DNA from: JAHJDS01 sp964569795
GTDB taxonomy: Bacteria > Desulfobacterota > Desulfarculia > Desulfarculales > JAHJDS01
Assembly (NCBI GenBank): GCA_964569795.1
Contig: CAZMVB010000002.1
Location: forward strand, 124,001-188,000
Direction of reading: 5' to 3'
DNA length: 64,000 nt
The translations under genes and the position numbers were made by a program. The notes below the pieces were generated by a model. It was given only the letters and a program-made list of their open reading frames with translations, searched no databases and had not been told where the DNA came from. Each line of letters opens with the position of its first letter. Position 1 is the stretch's first letter. Shown here one piece after another: positions 25,598 through 34,680 of this stretch.

Positions 25598-26752
25598 TCA
25601 GACGCTGCGCCATTTGGTGCGCGGCCTGATGGCCTCGGGGTTGATCCGGTCCCGGTGGGCCACGATCTTGTCGATCATCTCGTCCACCAGGACCTCGGAC
25701 AGGAGCCTCGGTCTGAGACCCAGGGCGGACAATTTCTGATGGACGGGATTGTAATAGTGCTCCTCCTGTTCGACCCGCGGATTGACCAGGTGTTCGACCC
25801 CGGTCTCGAGGCCCAGCTTCCGTCCGGTTTTGACCACCAGCTCGGCCAGATCGAGCACGGAAAAGACCTCGGTGAACTGATTGAAGACCCTGAACTCGCC
25901 CTCCCCGGGGGGGTGCCGCATCGCCAGGCCAATGCACTGCAGGGTGTCCCTGATGTTGAGGAAGCCCCGTTTTTGACCGCCCTTGCCGTAAACGGTCAAC
26001 GGATGGCCCATCGCCGCCTGAACGCAGAACCGGTTGAGCACCGTGCCGAATACGGCGTCATAGTGAAAGCTCATGTTCAGCCGCGGGTGCCGGGCGCTCT
26101 CCTCGGTGTCGATGCCATAGACCACGCCCTGATTCAGATCAGTGGCCCTCAGTCCCCAGACCCGGCAGGCGAACAGGATGTTGTTGCTGTCGTGGACCTT
26201 GGACAGGTGATAAAAGGAGCCGGGCTGTTTGGGAAAGGGCAGCGTGTCCCGCCGGCCCTTGTGCTCGATCTCGATGAAGCCCTCCTCGATGTCGATGTTC
26301 GGAGTGCCGTACTCCCCCATGGTCCCCAGCTTGATCAAGTGGCCCTCGGGGGTTGACCGTTTCATGGCGAACAATACGTTGAGCGTCCCCGACAGGTTGT
26401 TGACCTGGGTCTCGATGGCGTGCCGGCGACCGATCATCGAGTAGGGGGCCGAGGGCTGCTCGGCGAAATGGATCACCGCCTCGGGCCTGAACTCCTCGAA
26501 GACCTTGTACACCAGGCGTCCCTCGGTCAGGCAGCCGGTGTAGATCTCGATCTCTTTACCGGTGATCTCCTTCCAGAGTCTCACCCGGCGGTGGAGAGGC
26601 GGGGTCGGGATAAGCGGTTCGACCCCGAGTTCCATCTCCCAGCGGCGCTTGATGAACGAATCCAAGACCGCCACCTCGTGGCCCTCGGCCGAGAAGTGCA
26701 TGGCCGTCGGCCAGCCCAGGTAGCCGTCTCCTCCCAAAATCAACACGCGCAT
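25598..26752 (-). CDS. sqdB: UDP-sulfoquinovose synthase (SqdB/SQD1-like)
   Basis: The 384-residue SDR enzyme begins MRVLILGGDGYLGWPTAMHF, the distinctive SqdB N-terminus. It contains EQPSAPYSMI (98-107), where the family substrate loop lies, TMGEYGTPNIDI and the catalytic set Thr144, Tyr181 and Lys185 (YHLSK). SqdB converts UDP-glucose plus sulfite into UDP-sulfoquinovose, the donor for sulfolipid or sulfonated glycans. The ATG at 26752 is chosen because AAGGAG lies just upstream and the longer frame adds an unrelated 63-residue tail. It lies 13 bp after the neuA-like gene. No SqdX or SqdD sulfolipid transferase was recognised in the window. Confidence 0.85.
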   Translation of the reverse strand: MRVLILGGDGYLGWPTAMHFSAEGHEVAVLDSFIKRRWEMELGVEPLIPTPPLHRRVRLWKEITGKEIEIYTGCLTEGRLVYKVFEEFRPEAVIHFAEQPSAPYSMIGRRHAIETQVNNLSGTLNVLFAMKRSTPEGHLIKLGTMGEYGTPNIDIEEGFIEIEHKGRRDTLPFPKQPGSFYHLSKVHDSNNILFACRVWGLRATDLNQGVVYGIDTEESARHPRLNMSFHYDAVFGTVLNRFCVQAAMGHPLTVYGKGGQKRGFLNIRDTLQCIGLAMRHPPGEGEFRVFNQFTEVFSVLDLAELVVKTGRKLGLETGVEHLVNPRVEQEEHYYNPVHQKLSALGLRPRLLSEVLVDEMIDKIVAHRDRINPEAIRPRTKWRSV

Positions 26753-26765
26753 CAAATCCACTCCT

Positions 26766-27467
26766 TCAGCGGCGCAGGTCCGGTCTGGACGCCAGCCAGC
26801 GGGCCAGCTCCAGGTCGAACCGGTCGTCAATGTCGATCGCCTCCCAGCCCCGGACGAACACCGGGGCGGTGTGGCGCCCGTAAACGGAATTCTCTTCGAG
26901 CAGTACCCGCCGGCGGGTGGCCACCAGGTTGCCGAAACCATAGACCACCGGGGCGGCTTGGCGGTTCGGGGTCCCGGCCTTTTCCTCGGGGAACATGAAT
27001 TCAGCCAGGCCGTCGTCGCGCCGGCGGCGGACGTTGTAGGGATGGTGGTGGAAGGGCATCTCGGTCAGGGTCGTCACCGAGTCGGCGGTGGTCGTCCCGA
27101 CCGCATTAAGGACCTGCCCGATCCGCGCCGGGGTGACGAAGGGATAGGTCGCCTGGAGAATGAGCACCCAATCGACGACGGTCCCCTCGGCCTCCATGGC
27201 CCGGACGGCGTGCTGGAAGACCGGCAACGAGGGCGTATCGTCCCGGGCCAGATCAAGCGGCCGATCGATGACCTCCGCCCCCCGAGCCTCGGCCAGGGCC
27301 TTGATCTCGGGGTCCTCGGTCGAGACCGCCAGCCGGTCCAGGCCGCCGGCCTCCCGGGCGGCGTCCAGGACGTGATAGAACAACGGCTTGCCGGCCAGAT
27401 CCACGATGTTTTTCCGGGGAATGCCCTTGGACCCGCCCCGGGCCGGGATCAGGCCGACGACGTGCAT
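26766..27467 (-). CDS. neuA: CMP-nonulosonate (sialic-acid-like) cytidylyltransferase
   Basis: The 233-residue enzyme has the CMP-NeuAc synthetase signature GLIPARGGSKGIPRKNI at the N-terminus, VSTEDPEIKALA near 50, ILQATYPFVTPARI near 104 and the final FVRGWEAIDIDDRFDLELA with the metal-binding Asp residues. It activates a nonulosonic acid with CTP for transfer. The ATG at 27467 has AGGGTGA upstream and is preferred over an ATG six codons earlier. It follows the 2-hydroxyacid dehydrogenase gene by 4 bp. NeuB and NeuC partners are at 35853 and 34681. Confidence 0.85.
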   Translation of the reverse strand: MHVVGLIPARGGSKGIPRKNIVDLAGKPLFYHVLDAAREAGGLDRLAVSTEDPEIKALAEARGAEVIDRPLDLARDDTPSLPVFQHAVRAMEAEGTVVDWVLILQATYPFVTPARIGQVLNAVGTTTADSVTTLTEMPFHHHPYNVRRRRDDGLAEFMFPEEKAGTPNRQAAPVVYGFGNLVATRRRVLLEENSVYGRHTAPVFVRGWEAIDIDDRFDLELARWLASRPDLRR

Positions 27468-27471
27468 TCTG

Positions 27472-28458
27472 TCACCCTGCTCCATGTCCGGCCTGCCCTT
27501 CCAGCGCGGCGATCATCCGCTCGATGGTCCGGGCCTCGGTCCGAGTCCAGGCATCGACGGTCGAGCCGCCGATGTGCGGCGTGATGATCAGGTTGTCGTG
27601 GGTCCGGGCGTACTCGACCAGCGGGTGACCGGCCGGCGAGAACCCGGGCGCGAACTCGCCCTCCAGCACGTCCAGGCCGGCCCCGGCCAGGCGGCCCGAC
27701 TCCAGGGCCTCGATCAGGGCCGCTTGGTCCACCACCTCGGCCCGGGCGGTGTTGATCAAACAGGCCCCGGGCTTGAACCGGTCCAACATAACCCGGTCGA
27801 TCAGGCCGGTCGTCTCGTCATTGAGGGGCACGTGGAGACTGACCACGTCGCTCGTCTCGACCAGGTCCTCCAGGCGGGCGGCCCGCTGCCAGTCGTCGCG
27901 GTCCGGGTTGGGGGCGTAGGGGTCGAAGTAGCGGACGGTCATGCCGAAGGCGGCGCCGTAGCCGGCCACCAGACGGCCCAGCCGGCCCAGGCCGACCACG
28001 CCCAGGTCCAGGGCCGACAGCATCCGCCGGCCGCCGAAGTCCCAGCGCCGCCAGGAACCGGCCAGCACGGCGTTGAAGGCCCAGGGCAGACGCCGGGTCA
28101 CCGCCAGGAGCAGCCCCCAGGCGTGTTCGGCCGTGGAGGTGATGGTCGCCAAGAACTCCTGGTCGTCCATCAACGACACCACCCGGACGCCGCGGGCCTC
28201 GGCGAACGGCCGGTCGATGTGGGGCTCGCCGGTGGTGTTGGAGCCGATGACCTTGAGCCGGGGGCAGGCCTCGATCTTCTCCCGGCCGAACCAAAAGCCC
28301 AGCGGCGCCAGACAGGCCTCGGCCCGGGCCAGGATCTCGGGGGTGTCGTGATCCGGGTCGGGCAGCACGATTATCTCGAAATACTCGCTCAACCGGGCCC
28401 GGTTGGCGGGCTGGTAGTTCAGGCGGTCGTAATAGATCAGGGTCGGTTTGGCCCTCAC
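27472..28458 (-). CDS. D-isomer-specific 2-hydroxyacid dehydrogenase
   Basis: The 328-residue NAD-dependent oxidoreductase has the nucleotide-binding GVVGLGRLGRLVAGYGAAFG near residue 152 and catalytic Arg in INTARAEVVD near 232. The catalytic Glu lies in the GAGLDVLEGE stretch and the His in IITPHIGGSTVD near 290. The family interconverts 2-keto and D-2-hydroxy acids, as in SerA. Placement directly before the neuA-like gene suggests a sugar-acid or nonulosonate-related substrate, though a housekeeping-like role cannot be excluded. The start is GTG, overlapping the stop of the radical SAM gene (GTGA). Confidence 0.8.
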   Translation of the reverse strand: MRAKPTLIYYDRLNYQPANRARLSEYFEIIVLPDPDHDTPEILARAEACLAPLGFWFGREKIEACPRLKVIGSNTTGEPHIDRPFAEARGVRVVSLMDDQEFLATITSTAEHAWGLLLAVTRRLPWAFNAVLAGSWRRWDFGGRRMLSALDLGVVGLGRLGRLVAGYGAAFGMTVRYFDPYAPNPDRDDWQRAARLEDLVETSDVVSLHVPLNDETTGLIDRVMLDRFKPGACLINTARAEVVDQAALIEALESGRLAGAGLDVLEGEFAPGFSPAGHPLVEYARTHDNLIITPHIGGSTVDAWTRTEARTIERMIAALEGQAGHGAG

Positions 28459-30515
28459 CCCGCCCTCCCCTCCGGCGCGGCCACCTCCCGGGCCCGCCGC
28501 CAGACCCGGTTGGTCGGCAGTCTGGAAAAGATCCGGGCCCGGCCGACCTCGTCATCGCCGAATTCGGCCCGGTGGGATTCGATCAGCTTGACCTGCTCCG
28601 GATCGTGACTGAACTCGATCATTGCCGGCCGCTCCAAACGCCGGATCGGCACCGGACCGTCGGACGGGTCCTCGAAGAGCTCGCGAACGGCGAAGTCGAA
28701 TTCGGCCCGGGGCCGGAAATCCACGTCCAACAGCCGTTCGCCGCGACAAAAGGCAAACCGGTGCATGTTCTCCAGAAATCTCTTGACGACCGCGGCCTCG
28801 TCTCGGGACACGGTCCGAGCCAGGAGTTCGTCGGCCAGGCGGTAGGCGACCTCGAGCACCGCGTCCAGGTGTCGGTCAAGGGCCTCGGCCTTGTAGCTGA
28901 ACAACAGGTTGCGGCCCAGCTCGTTGTTCAGATAACGCCTCAGATTGGCGGGCTGCCGGGCAAAGCCCTCCAATTCGGCCCGGCTGGCCCACAGTTCGCT
29001 CCTGGTCTCGGCCTCATAGCGCCGAAACAAATCGGCCAGATCGGACGGCAGGTCGTCGAGCCGCTCCCAGAGGGCCGTCAGGAAGTCAAAGGCCTCGAGA
29101 CCATACCCGGCCAGAAACCGGAACAGTTCCCGATTCTGCCCCTCGTTGTAGAACAGCTCCACCACCAGGGCGAAGCGGCGGCAGTCGAGGTAGTCCTCGA
29201 AGGTCAGTCCTTCCCCGGCGACCACGACCTCCTCGATCTCCACGGCCGGGATCGGGATGTCGGCGAAATGATAGAGCCCGAAACAACGGGGCAGCACCCG
29301 GAAGCGGGTGGCCATCTGGAAGCGGCGGCGCGCCGCCGAGGTCTCCAGTTCCGCCCCGGGCAGGAGCATCAGGGTGAAGGGACGGATGACGTTGATCCCC
29401 AGGGCGGCCACGTCCTCGATACTCTTGAAGTGCTTCGCCCGGGTGTCGCCGGGCAGGGCCAGGATCAGCTCTGAATAGGTGTTGCCGCCCAGGAGGTTGG
29501 CCTCCCGGGTGAGGCTCAGCAGGTCGTGGACGGGGACGTTTTGCCGGTGGACGTTGGCCAGGACCTCCGGATCCGAGGTCTGGATCGAGGCCGAGATCCG
29601 CATCCGCCCTTCCAGGACGCGCACCAACTCCAGGACGCGTTCCTTCTTGATCTTGGCCGTGGCGGCGTGGAGGAACTGGGGCCAGCCGTAGCGGTGATAC
29701 ATCCGGGCGATGACCCGGGCGGTGTCGAGATCGCCGGGGAACAGGCCGAAGTTGCTGTCGGCGACGAAGACGTTGCCCACCCGGGGCCGGCGCGAGGCCA
29801 CGTACTCGAACTCGGCCGCGATCTGAGCGGCGGTGCGCCGGCTGACCCGCCGATACTCGGGCGATCCCTCGACGCAATAGGCGCAGGAAAAGGGGCAGCC
29901 CCGGGTGGTCTGGAGCAGGGGCATGAATTCGCCCCGCAGGTAATCGTCCAGCAGGCCGGCCAGGTAGGGCGACGGCAAATCGGAGACGTTCAGGCGGGGC
30001 AGGCGCGGCCCCTCGATCAGCCGACCCTCCCAAAGGTAGGCGCACTGGTCGAGCGGGCGGCCTGTCTTGAGAACCGCGGCGTCGAAGCCAACCTCGATCA
30101 GCCGGGCCACCAGCCGGGCGACGGCCTCCTCCCCCTCGCCCCGGACGAAGAAATCGAGAGCCGGTCCGTACGATTCCAGGAAGGCCGCCCGCTTGTCCGC
30201 CTCCCGGGGATAGTTCGGGCCGCCGGCCAGGGTCACCACCCGCGGGTACCGGGCCTTGATCGCCCGGGCAAAGCCGACGTTCAGGTCGTGGTTCCAACAG
30301 TAGTCGCCGAAACCGACCGCGTCCGGCGGGCCGTCCTGGGCAAAGGCGGCGTCCAGGTCCTCGGGCATCTTGAAGAGGCGAACCTCGATCCGGTCCTCGA
30401 ACCGTTGACCCAGGGCCGCGGCGATCATGCCCACCCCCAGGGGCACGGTGTTGCTGGCGATGCTCTGCTGGTTGTGGGTCAGGTCGCACAACCAGATCCG
30501 TCGGGGGCCGCTCAT
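28455..30515 (-). CDS. Radical SAM protein with B12-binding domain and long C-terminal extension
   Basis: This is a 686-residue protein. Residues 1-190 are a B12-binding-like domain (VGFGDYCWNHD, LAGGPNYP, VRGEGEEA). The radical SAM core follows with Cys207, Cys211 and Cys214 in TTRGCPFSCAYCVEG. After about residue 430 come some 250 residues with no motif I recognise, rich in Leu, Arg and Glu. It probably modifies a complex glycan or lipid intermediate. The ATG at 30515 overlaps the upstream stop as ATGA; the much longer open frame upstream lies in the wrong frame of the neighbouring gene. Confidence 0.8.
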   Translation of the reverse strand: MSGPRRIWLCDLTHNQQSIASNTVPLGVGMIAAALGQRFEDRIEVRLFKMPEDLDAAFAQDGPPDAVGFGDYCWNHDLNVGFARAIKARYPRVVTLAGGPNYPREADKRAAFLESYGPALDFFVRGEGEEAVARLVARLIEVGFDAAVLKTGRPLDQCAYLWEGRLIEGPRLPRLNVSDLPSPYLAGLLDDYLRGEFMPLLQTTRGCPFSCAYCVEGSPEYRRVSRRTAAQIAAEFEYVASRRPRVGNVFVADSNFGLFPGDLDTARVIARMYHRYGWPQFLHAATAKIKKERVLELVRVLEGRMRISASIQTSDPEVLANVHRQNVPVHDLLSLTREANLLGGNTYSELILALPGDTRAKHFKSIEDVAALGINVIRPFTLMLLPGAELETSAARRRFQMATRFRVLPRCFGLYHFADIPIPAVEIEEVVVAGEGLTFEDYLDCRRFALVVELFYNEGQNRELFRFLAGYGLEAFDFLTALWERLDDLPSDLADLFRRYEAETRSELWASRAELEGFARQPANLRRYLNNELGRNLLFSYKAEALDRHLDAVLEVAYRLADELLARTVSRDEAAVVKRFLENMHRFAFCRGERLLDVDFRPRAEFDFAVRELFEDPSDGPVPIRRLERPAMIEFSHDPEQVKLIESHRAEFGDDEVGRARIFSRLPTNRVWRRAREVAAPEGRAG

Positions 30516-31936
30516 CTCGCCCCGTCCTGGCCCGCGGGCCGGCCGACTCCAGGGACCGAGGCCGCCCGCTTCCGCTGGACGGCGGCCTTGATCGCCTCGG
30601 CGCAGCGCTCGGCCGCCCGACCGTCGTCGGCGTGGAAGAACCGCTTGATCAGCCGGTCCCGGGCCCTTCGGGACTTGGGGGTGGCCGCCACGGCCGGCTC
30701 GTCCACATTCTCCAGGACCAGTCTCTCGAACTCGGCCTCGTCTTTGGCCGGGTAAAAGGCCCCGTCCTCGTCGGTGAAAAGGATATAGCCGCGATACTCC
30801 GGATCGAGGGCCTCCCCGAACAAGGGATTGATCACGGGCCGCCCCGCGGCCAGACCTTCGAGCATGGTCGTGGAATTGAACCCGATGACCACCCGCGAGT
30901 CCAGGACGTAATCCACCGACTGGCCTTGATCGGTGATCGTCAGGTTGGGGATCCCGGCCGGATCGAGTCCGGCCAGGGCCAGGCTCTCGTGGATGGCCTC
31001 GAGCCACCGGCCGCCCCACTTGGCCTTGATGACGAACTGGACGTCCGGTCTCTTGAGGGCCATGCGGGCGATGCCCTGATGGGCGCCGTCGAACAGCCGC
31101 CACATGCCCGGCTCACCCCGCCGGGGGATGACGTTCGGCTTTTTCTTGAGCCGGGCGTAATAGGCGGCCGAAAGCAGCGAGAAGCTGAAAAACACCACCC
31201 GCCGCGGGGCCTCCCCCACCGGCCTCTGGCGGGCCCGTCCGAACAGGTCGTCCAGGCGCGGCATGCCGCAACTGATCACCTTGTCCGGCGGCGCCAGACC
31301 GGAATCGACGATCAGTCTTTCCGGGCCCTCGCCGCCGACCATGATCTGATCCCCTCCGAAGTCCACCAGCTTGAAGTTCTGCCGAAGGGTCTCGGCCATG
31401 GCGAATCCGGGGTCTTTGAGGTTTTCCTTGTAGAGCACGGTGTAGGCCACGGGGGTGTGGGCGCCGGTGACCGCCGCCCATTCCTGATCCTGGACATACA
31501 TGAAATTGGGCGATACCACCGCCTCCACGCCGGCCATCCAATAGAACCGGGGCAGAAACCTCATCAGGAATTGTCGCAAGGCGGCCTTGGCCTCGGACGG
31601 GATGTCCGAATAGGGAACCCCCCTCAGTTCAGGCCCGAAAAAAAGACTGACCAGTTGGCCTTGCCAGTCAAAGGGAAAGGGAATGATCTTCACCCGACCG
31701 GTCGCGGCCACGGCCCTGAGGTCGGCCTCCAATCGCTCGGGGTGAAGGGCCAGCACCCGGGGGGCCCGACCGTTTTCCGGGGAAGCGGTAAAAGACGACT
31801 TCAGGGGATTGAAAAACCTGGTGCGCCAGGCGTAGTAGGCCGCCAGGGGCCAGACCCACCCTGCCCGCGCCAGTCGGGCGGCCAGGCGGCGGAGAACGGC
31901 CTTGGGCCGGCCAGTCAAGGTCCGGCGGCTGCTCAT
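30512..31936 (-). CDS. Putative GT-B-fold glycosyl- or glycerophosphotransferase
   Basis: The 474-residue protein is not firmly recognised. It has a basic N-terminus with one weakly hydrophobic segment. The C-terminal Rossmann-like domain contains VVIGFNSTTMLEGLAAGRPVINP near residues 345-370, the kind of loop that binds a phosphorylated donor in CDP-glycerol glycerophosphotransferase-like and capsule GT-B enzymes. VIKAKWGGRW occurs near 313. It overlaps the deacetylase gene upstream and the radical SAM gene downstream by 4 bp each. A transferase acting on the surface glycan is the best guess. Confidence 0.5.
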   Translation of the reverse strand: MSSRRTLTGRPKAVLRRLAARLARAGWVWPLAAYYAWRTRFFNPLKSSFTASPENGRAPRVLALHPERLEADLRAVAATGRVKIIPFPFDWQGQLVSLFFGPELRGVPYSDIPSEAKAALRQFLMRFLPRFYWMAGVEAVVSPNFMYVQDQEWAAVTGAHTPVAYTVLYKENLKDPGFAMAETLRQNFKLVDFGGDQIMVGGEGPERLIVDSGLAPPDKVISCGMPRLDDLFGRARQRPVGEAPRRVVFFSFSLLSAAYYARLKKKPNVIPRRGEPGMWRLFDGAHQGIARMALKRPDVQFVIKAKWGGRWLEAIHESLALAGLDPAGIPNLTITDQGQSVDYVLDSRVVIGFNSTTMLEGLAAGRPVINPLFGEALDPEYRGYILFTDEDGAFYPAKDEAEFERLVLENVDEPAVAATPKSRRARDRLIKRFFHADDGRAAERCAEAIKAAVQRKRAASVPGVGRPAGQDGAR

Positions 31937-32919
31937 TGGCCCGGGCCTCGGCCCTTCACGACGTCGCCGGTCGCGTCCTCGGGCGGGTCGGCCTTCCGGG
32001 CCTGACCGTGAGGAAACATGTTGCAGTCGTAGCGGGGCAGGGCCTGGGGGTGCCCCTCGAGGTCGGCGGCGGTTATGTCCCGGGGCTCGACGTTGAAGCT
32101 GAAGGCGCAGCCCGCCTCGTCCAGCAACTCCTCGGTTTCCGGGGTGAAGGAGTGCCCGCCGCCGTAGGGATGACAGAATGTCCGCAGCGGCAAACCCCCG
32201 GTCGCCTCGTCCAGGAAGGCGAACGACTCAAAAATTTCCCGCCGCTGGTCGGCCACGGACAGGCGGCTGAGCACGGGGTGGGTGACACTGTGGCTGCCGA
32301 TGATCATCCCCTGATCCTGCATCTCGGCCAGCATCGCCGGAGTGCAATAAAAATCCCGGACCAGGGCGGCCTCGTCGAAGTGCTCGTCCATCAGCCGCCC
32401 CAGAACCTCGGCCTTGTACTCGGGCCGCAGGGTGTAATTGATGATTTGCTTGAACCGGGTGAAGGCGGCCTCGTTGTCCTGGCGGGCGTAGGCCTTGTGG
32501 CCGAAACGGCCCTCGTCCGCGGCATTGAGCATCTCGGGGGTGACGATCCGCTCCAGGGCGGCCATCATCTCCGGCCCGCCGTAACGCCCCAGCAGGTAGT
32601 GGACCCGGTGGACGTCGATCAATCGGCCGGTGGCGTACATCCCGGTGGGGACGTAAAAGATGCCCCACAGCCCCCGCCGGACGAGTTCGGGCCGGACGTG
32701 ATCGTAGTGGTCGCGAAACCCGTCGTCAAAGGTCAAGACCACGCCGTCGGCCGAAGGGACGCCCGAGGCCAGGATTTCTAAAAATTCGGTCCGGCCGATG
32801 ATCCGGTCGCCGGCCTGGAAGTGATCCAGTTGCCGCCGGAAGTCGTCCCCATGAAGGTAACGCAGATAGGGCAGCTCCGGCGAGCCGGGCCGGACATAGT
32901 GGTACATGATCGCCTTCAA
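31933..32919 (-). CDS. Polysaccharide deacetylase (NodB-like, CE4)
   Basis: The 328-residue protein has the CE4 metal site: TFDDG at 63-67 and HSVTH with His210 and His214, followed by FCHPYGGG near 239. Such enzymes remove N- or O-acetyl groups from sugars. About 140 residues inserted between the two motifs make it longer than a minimal NodB domain. No signal peptide is visible, so it may act on cytoplasmic lipid-linked intermediates. The start is a TTG with AGGA 8-9 bases upstream; an ATG four codons in is the alternative. It overlaps the next gene by 4 bp. Confidence 0.8.
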   Translation of the reverse strand: MKAIMYHYVRPGSPELPYLRYLHGDDFRRQLDHFQAGDRIIGRTEFLEILASGVPSADGVVLTFDDGFRDHYDHVRPELVRRGLWGIFYVPTGMYATGRLIDVHRVHYLLGRYGGPEMMAALERIVTPEMLNAADEGRFGHKAYARQDNEAAFTRFKQIINYTLRPEYKAEVLGRLMDEHFDEAALVRDFYCTPAMLAEMQDQGMIIGSHSVTHPVLSRLSVADQRREIFESFAFLDEATGGLPLRTFCHPYGGGHSFTPETEELLDEAGCAFSFNVEPRDITAADLEGHPQALPRYDCNMFPHGQARKADPPEDATGDVVKGRGPGQ

Positions 32920-32947
32920 GTTCGATTTCCTCGCAAGGACCGGTCGA

Positions 32948-33859
32948 TCACGCCCCGGGCCGGCGGGCCCAGACCATGAATGTTGACCCGAAGGGCAGCA
33001 GGGTCGTGGTCCGGGAGGTGTAATCCGACAGCAAGTAGGCCAACTCGGTGTGGCATCGGGGGAAGGCCCTCTTGAAGCGGGGGACCGCGGCGTGGACGTT
33101 GACCGGCTCGATGGTCACCACCTCGAAGCCGCGGCCGGCCAGGAATTGAACCAGCTGGGCGGGGGTGTACTGGAGGCGGTTGGCGACCTGGACGTCTCCC
33201 TCGACCCGGTCCGACGGGACCGACGAGCGCTGATGGGGGGCGGCCTCGATCCGCCCCAGGGCCTCGATCAAGCCGGCCTGATCCTCGGCCTCGGCGATGA
33301 CCACGGCCTCCCGCAGCAGGCTCTCCAGGTGGCCCGCGGTCATTTCCTGAACCGTGTACTCGTTGAGCGAGAAAAGATTCAGCAGCCGGTTGCGGGACCC
33401 GACGACCAGACTTCCGCCCGGCCCCAGGGCCTCGACCATCCGGTCAACGAATCGGACCAGTTCCTCGCCCGAAAAATACTCGATCAACCCGTTGGCCGAC
33501 ACCAAATCAAGCGGGCCCTCGAACTGATAGTCCAGGACCGAGGCGCAGACGAACCGGGCCTGGTCGAGTCCCCTGGCCCGGGCCTGATCCCGGGCCAGGT
33601 CGATCATCTCCGGCGAGAAATCGAGGCCGACCGCCGTCCGTCCCTGCTCGGCCAGGGCCAGGACCAACTCGCCGCTGCCGCAGCCCGCGTCCAGGGTCCG
33701 GGCGGCTCCCGTGAGTTCGGCCACCTTGAGCACGAACTCGTTGCGGGCCCGGGGAACGTTGAATTTCTCGGCGGAATCCCGGGTCTTGGTTTCCCGCCAC
33801 TGGCGGGCGGCCTGGCGGAAGTAGGCCAGGCTCTCCTCCTGCTGCCGACTGCGGGTCAC
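32948..33859 (-). CDS. SAM-dependent methyltransferase
   Basis: The 303-residue class I methyltransferase shows motif I LDAGCGSGELVLALA near residue 55, motif II VGLDFSPEMID near 77, and LVSANGLIEYF near 118. The C-terminal third probably recognises the acceptor. It probably methylates a sugar hydroxyl or amino group. The start is GTG at 33859 with GGAAAGGGA upstream. A second methyltransferase gene precedes it by 16 bp, and the two do not look like close copies. Confidence 0.75.
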   Translation of the reverse strand: MTRSRQQEESLAYFRQAARQWRETKTRDSAEKFNVPRARNEFVLKVAELTGAARTLDAGCGSGELVLALAEQGRTAVGLDFSPEMIDLARDQARARGLDQARFVCASVLDYQFEGPLDLVSANGLIEYFSGEELVRFVDRMVEALGPGGSLVVGSRNRLLNLFSLNEYTVQEMTAGHLESLLREAVVIAEAEDQAGLIEALGRIEAAPHQRSSVPSDRVEGDVQVANRLQYTPAQLVQFLAGRGFEVVTIEPVNVHAAVPRFKRAFPRCHTELAYLLSDYTSRTTTLLPFGSTFMVWARRPGA

Positions 33860-33875
33860 GATCCCTTTCCGTGGT

Positions 33876-34670
33876 TCAGTCCGCCGCGCCGCCGGCGATT
33901 TCCAGGGAACCCGGGCGACCGGCCAGGCCCAGGCGAATGTTTTGCACCAGGTCGCCGGGGACGTCGAGTTGGAACACGGTGGGCCGCTCCTCCCCGGCGC
34001 CCTTGAACACCCCCACGGCCGTCATGTAGATGGGACCCGTGTCCGGCGGCAGGGTGGCGTGCTTGTTGGGCCGGCCCGGGTAACCGTACATTTCCACCCG
34101 GGCCGGGCGCGGCTCCAGGTCCGCCAGGAACCGTCCCAGGTCCGCCCCCGGCACGACGATGTAGTAGTTGGCGACCCCGCCGGGATTGAGGGTGTAGCCG
34201 CGGGACAGGTCATTGATTTCCTCGCCGCGCTCGATCAAGCGAATGTCGAAGAGCAGGGTCTCCTGGGCCACCCGCCAGGCGTTTCTGAGCAGTTCTTGCC
34301 AGTCGGGCTCGTGGAGGGTCACCCCCCAGATCTGGACCAGATCGATCTCAGCGTCGGCCAGGGCCAGCGAGGTGCCGTCCATGACCTCGAAGCGGCCCTG
34401 GGGATACAGCCGGCGGGCCTCCTGGACCAGGACCTCGGAGATGTCCACCCCGAGATATTCGATGCTCGGATCGAATTGACGGAGAATGTTGTAAAAGCCC
34501 CCGCAGGCGCAGCCCACGTCCAAGACGCGCTGGCCCGGCCTGAGGCACCGGGGCAGAAAATGTCGCTCCGAATCGAACACCTCCTTGGGACGGTGTCGGA
34601 TGGTGCGATACCGTTCGACGTAATACGGCGTCCGGTAGTTCTCCACGTCGCGCACCAGAGTTCTCCTCAT
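33876..34670 (-). CDS. SAM-dependent methyltransferase
   Basis: The 264-residue class I methyltransferase has motif I VLDVGCACGGFYNIL near residue 50 with a Cys-rich SAM loop, YLGVDISEVLV near 72, and MDGTSLALADAEIDLVQIWG. The C-terminal part is mostly beta and may bind a sugar substrate. The start is uncertain: the ATG at 34670 has no good ribosome site, while a GTG five codons in (VRDVENYR) has AGGAG 8 bases upstream. It lies 10 bp after the neuC-like gene, so methylation of the nonulosonate made by neuCB is possible. Confidence 0.75.
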   Translation of the reverse strand: MRRTLVRDVENYRTPYYVERYRTIRHRPKEVFDSERHFLPRCLRPGQRVLDVGCACGGFYNILRQFDPSIEYLGVDISEVLVQEARRLYPQGRFEVMDGTSLALADAEIDLVQIWGVTLHEPDWQELLRNAWRVAQETLLFDIRLIERGEEINDLSRGYTLNPGGVANYYIVVPGADLGRFLADLEPRPARVEMYGYPGRPNKHATLPPDTGPIYMTAVGVFKGAGEERPTVFQLDVPGDLVQNIRLGLAGRPGSLEIAGGAAD

Positions 34671-34680
34671 CCGATTCGGC

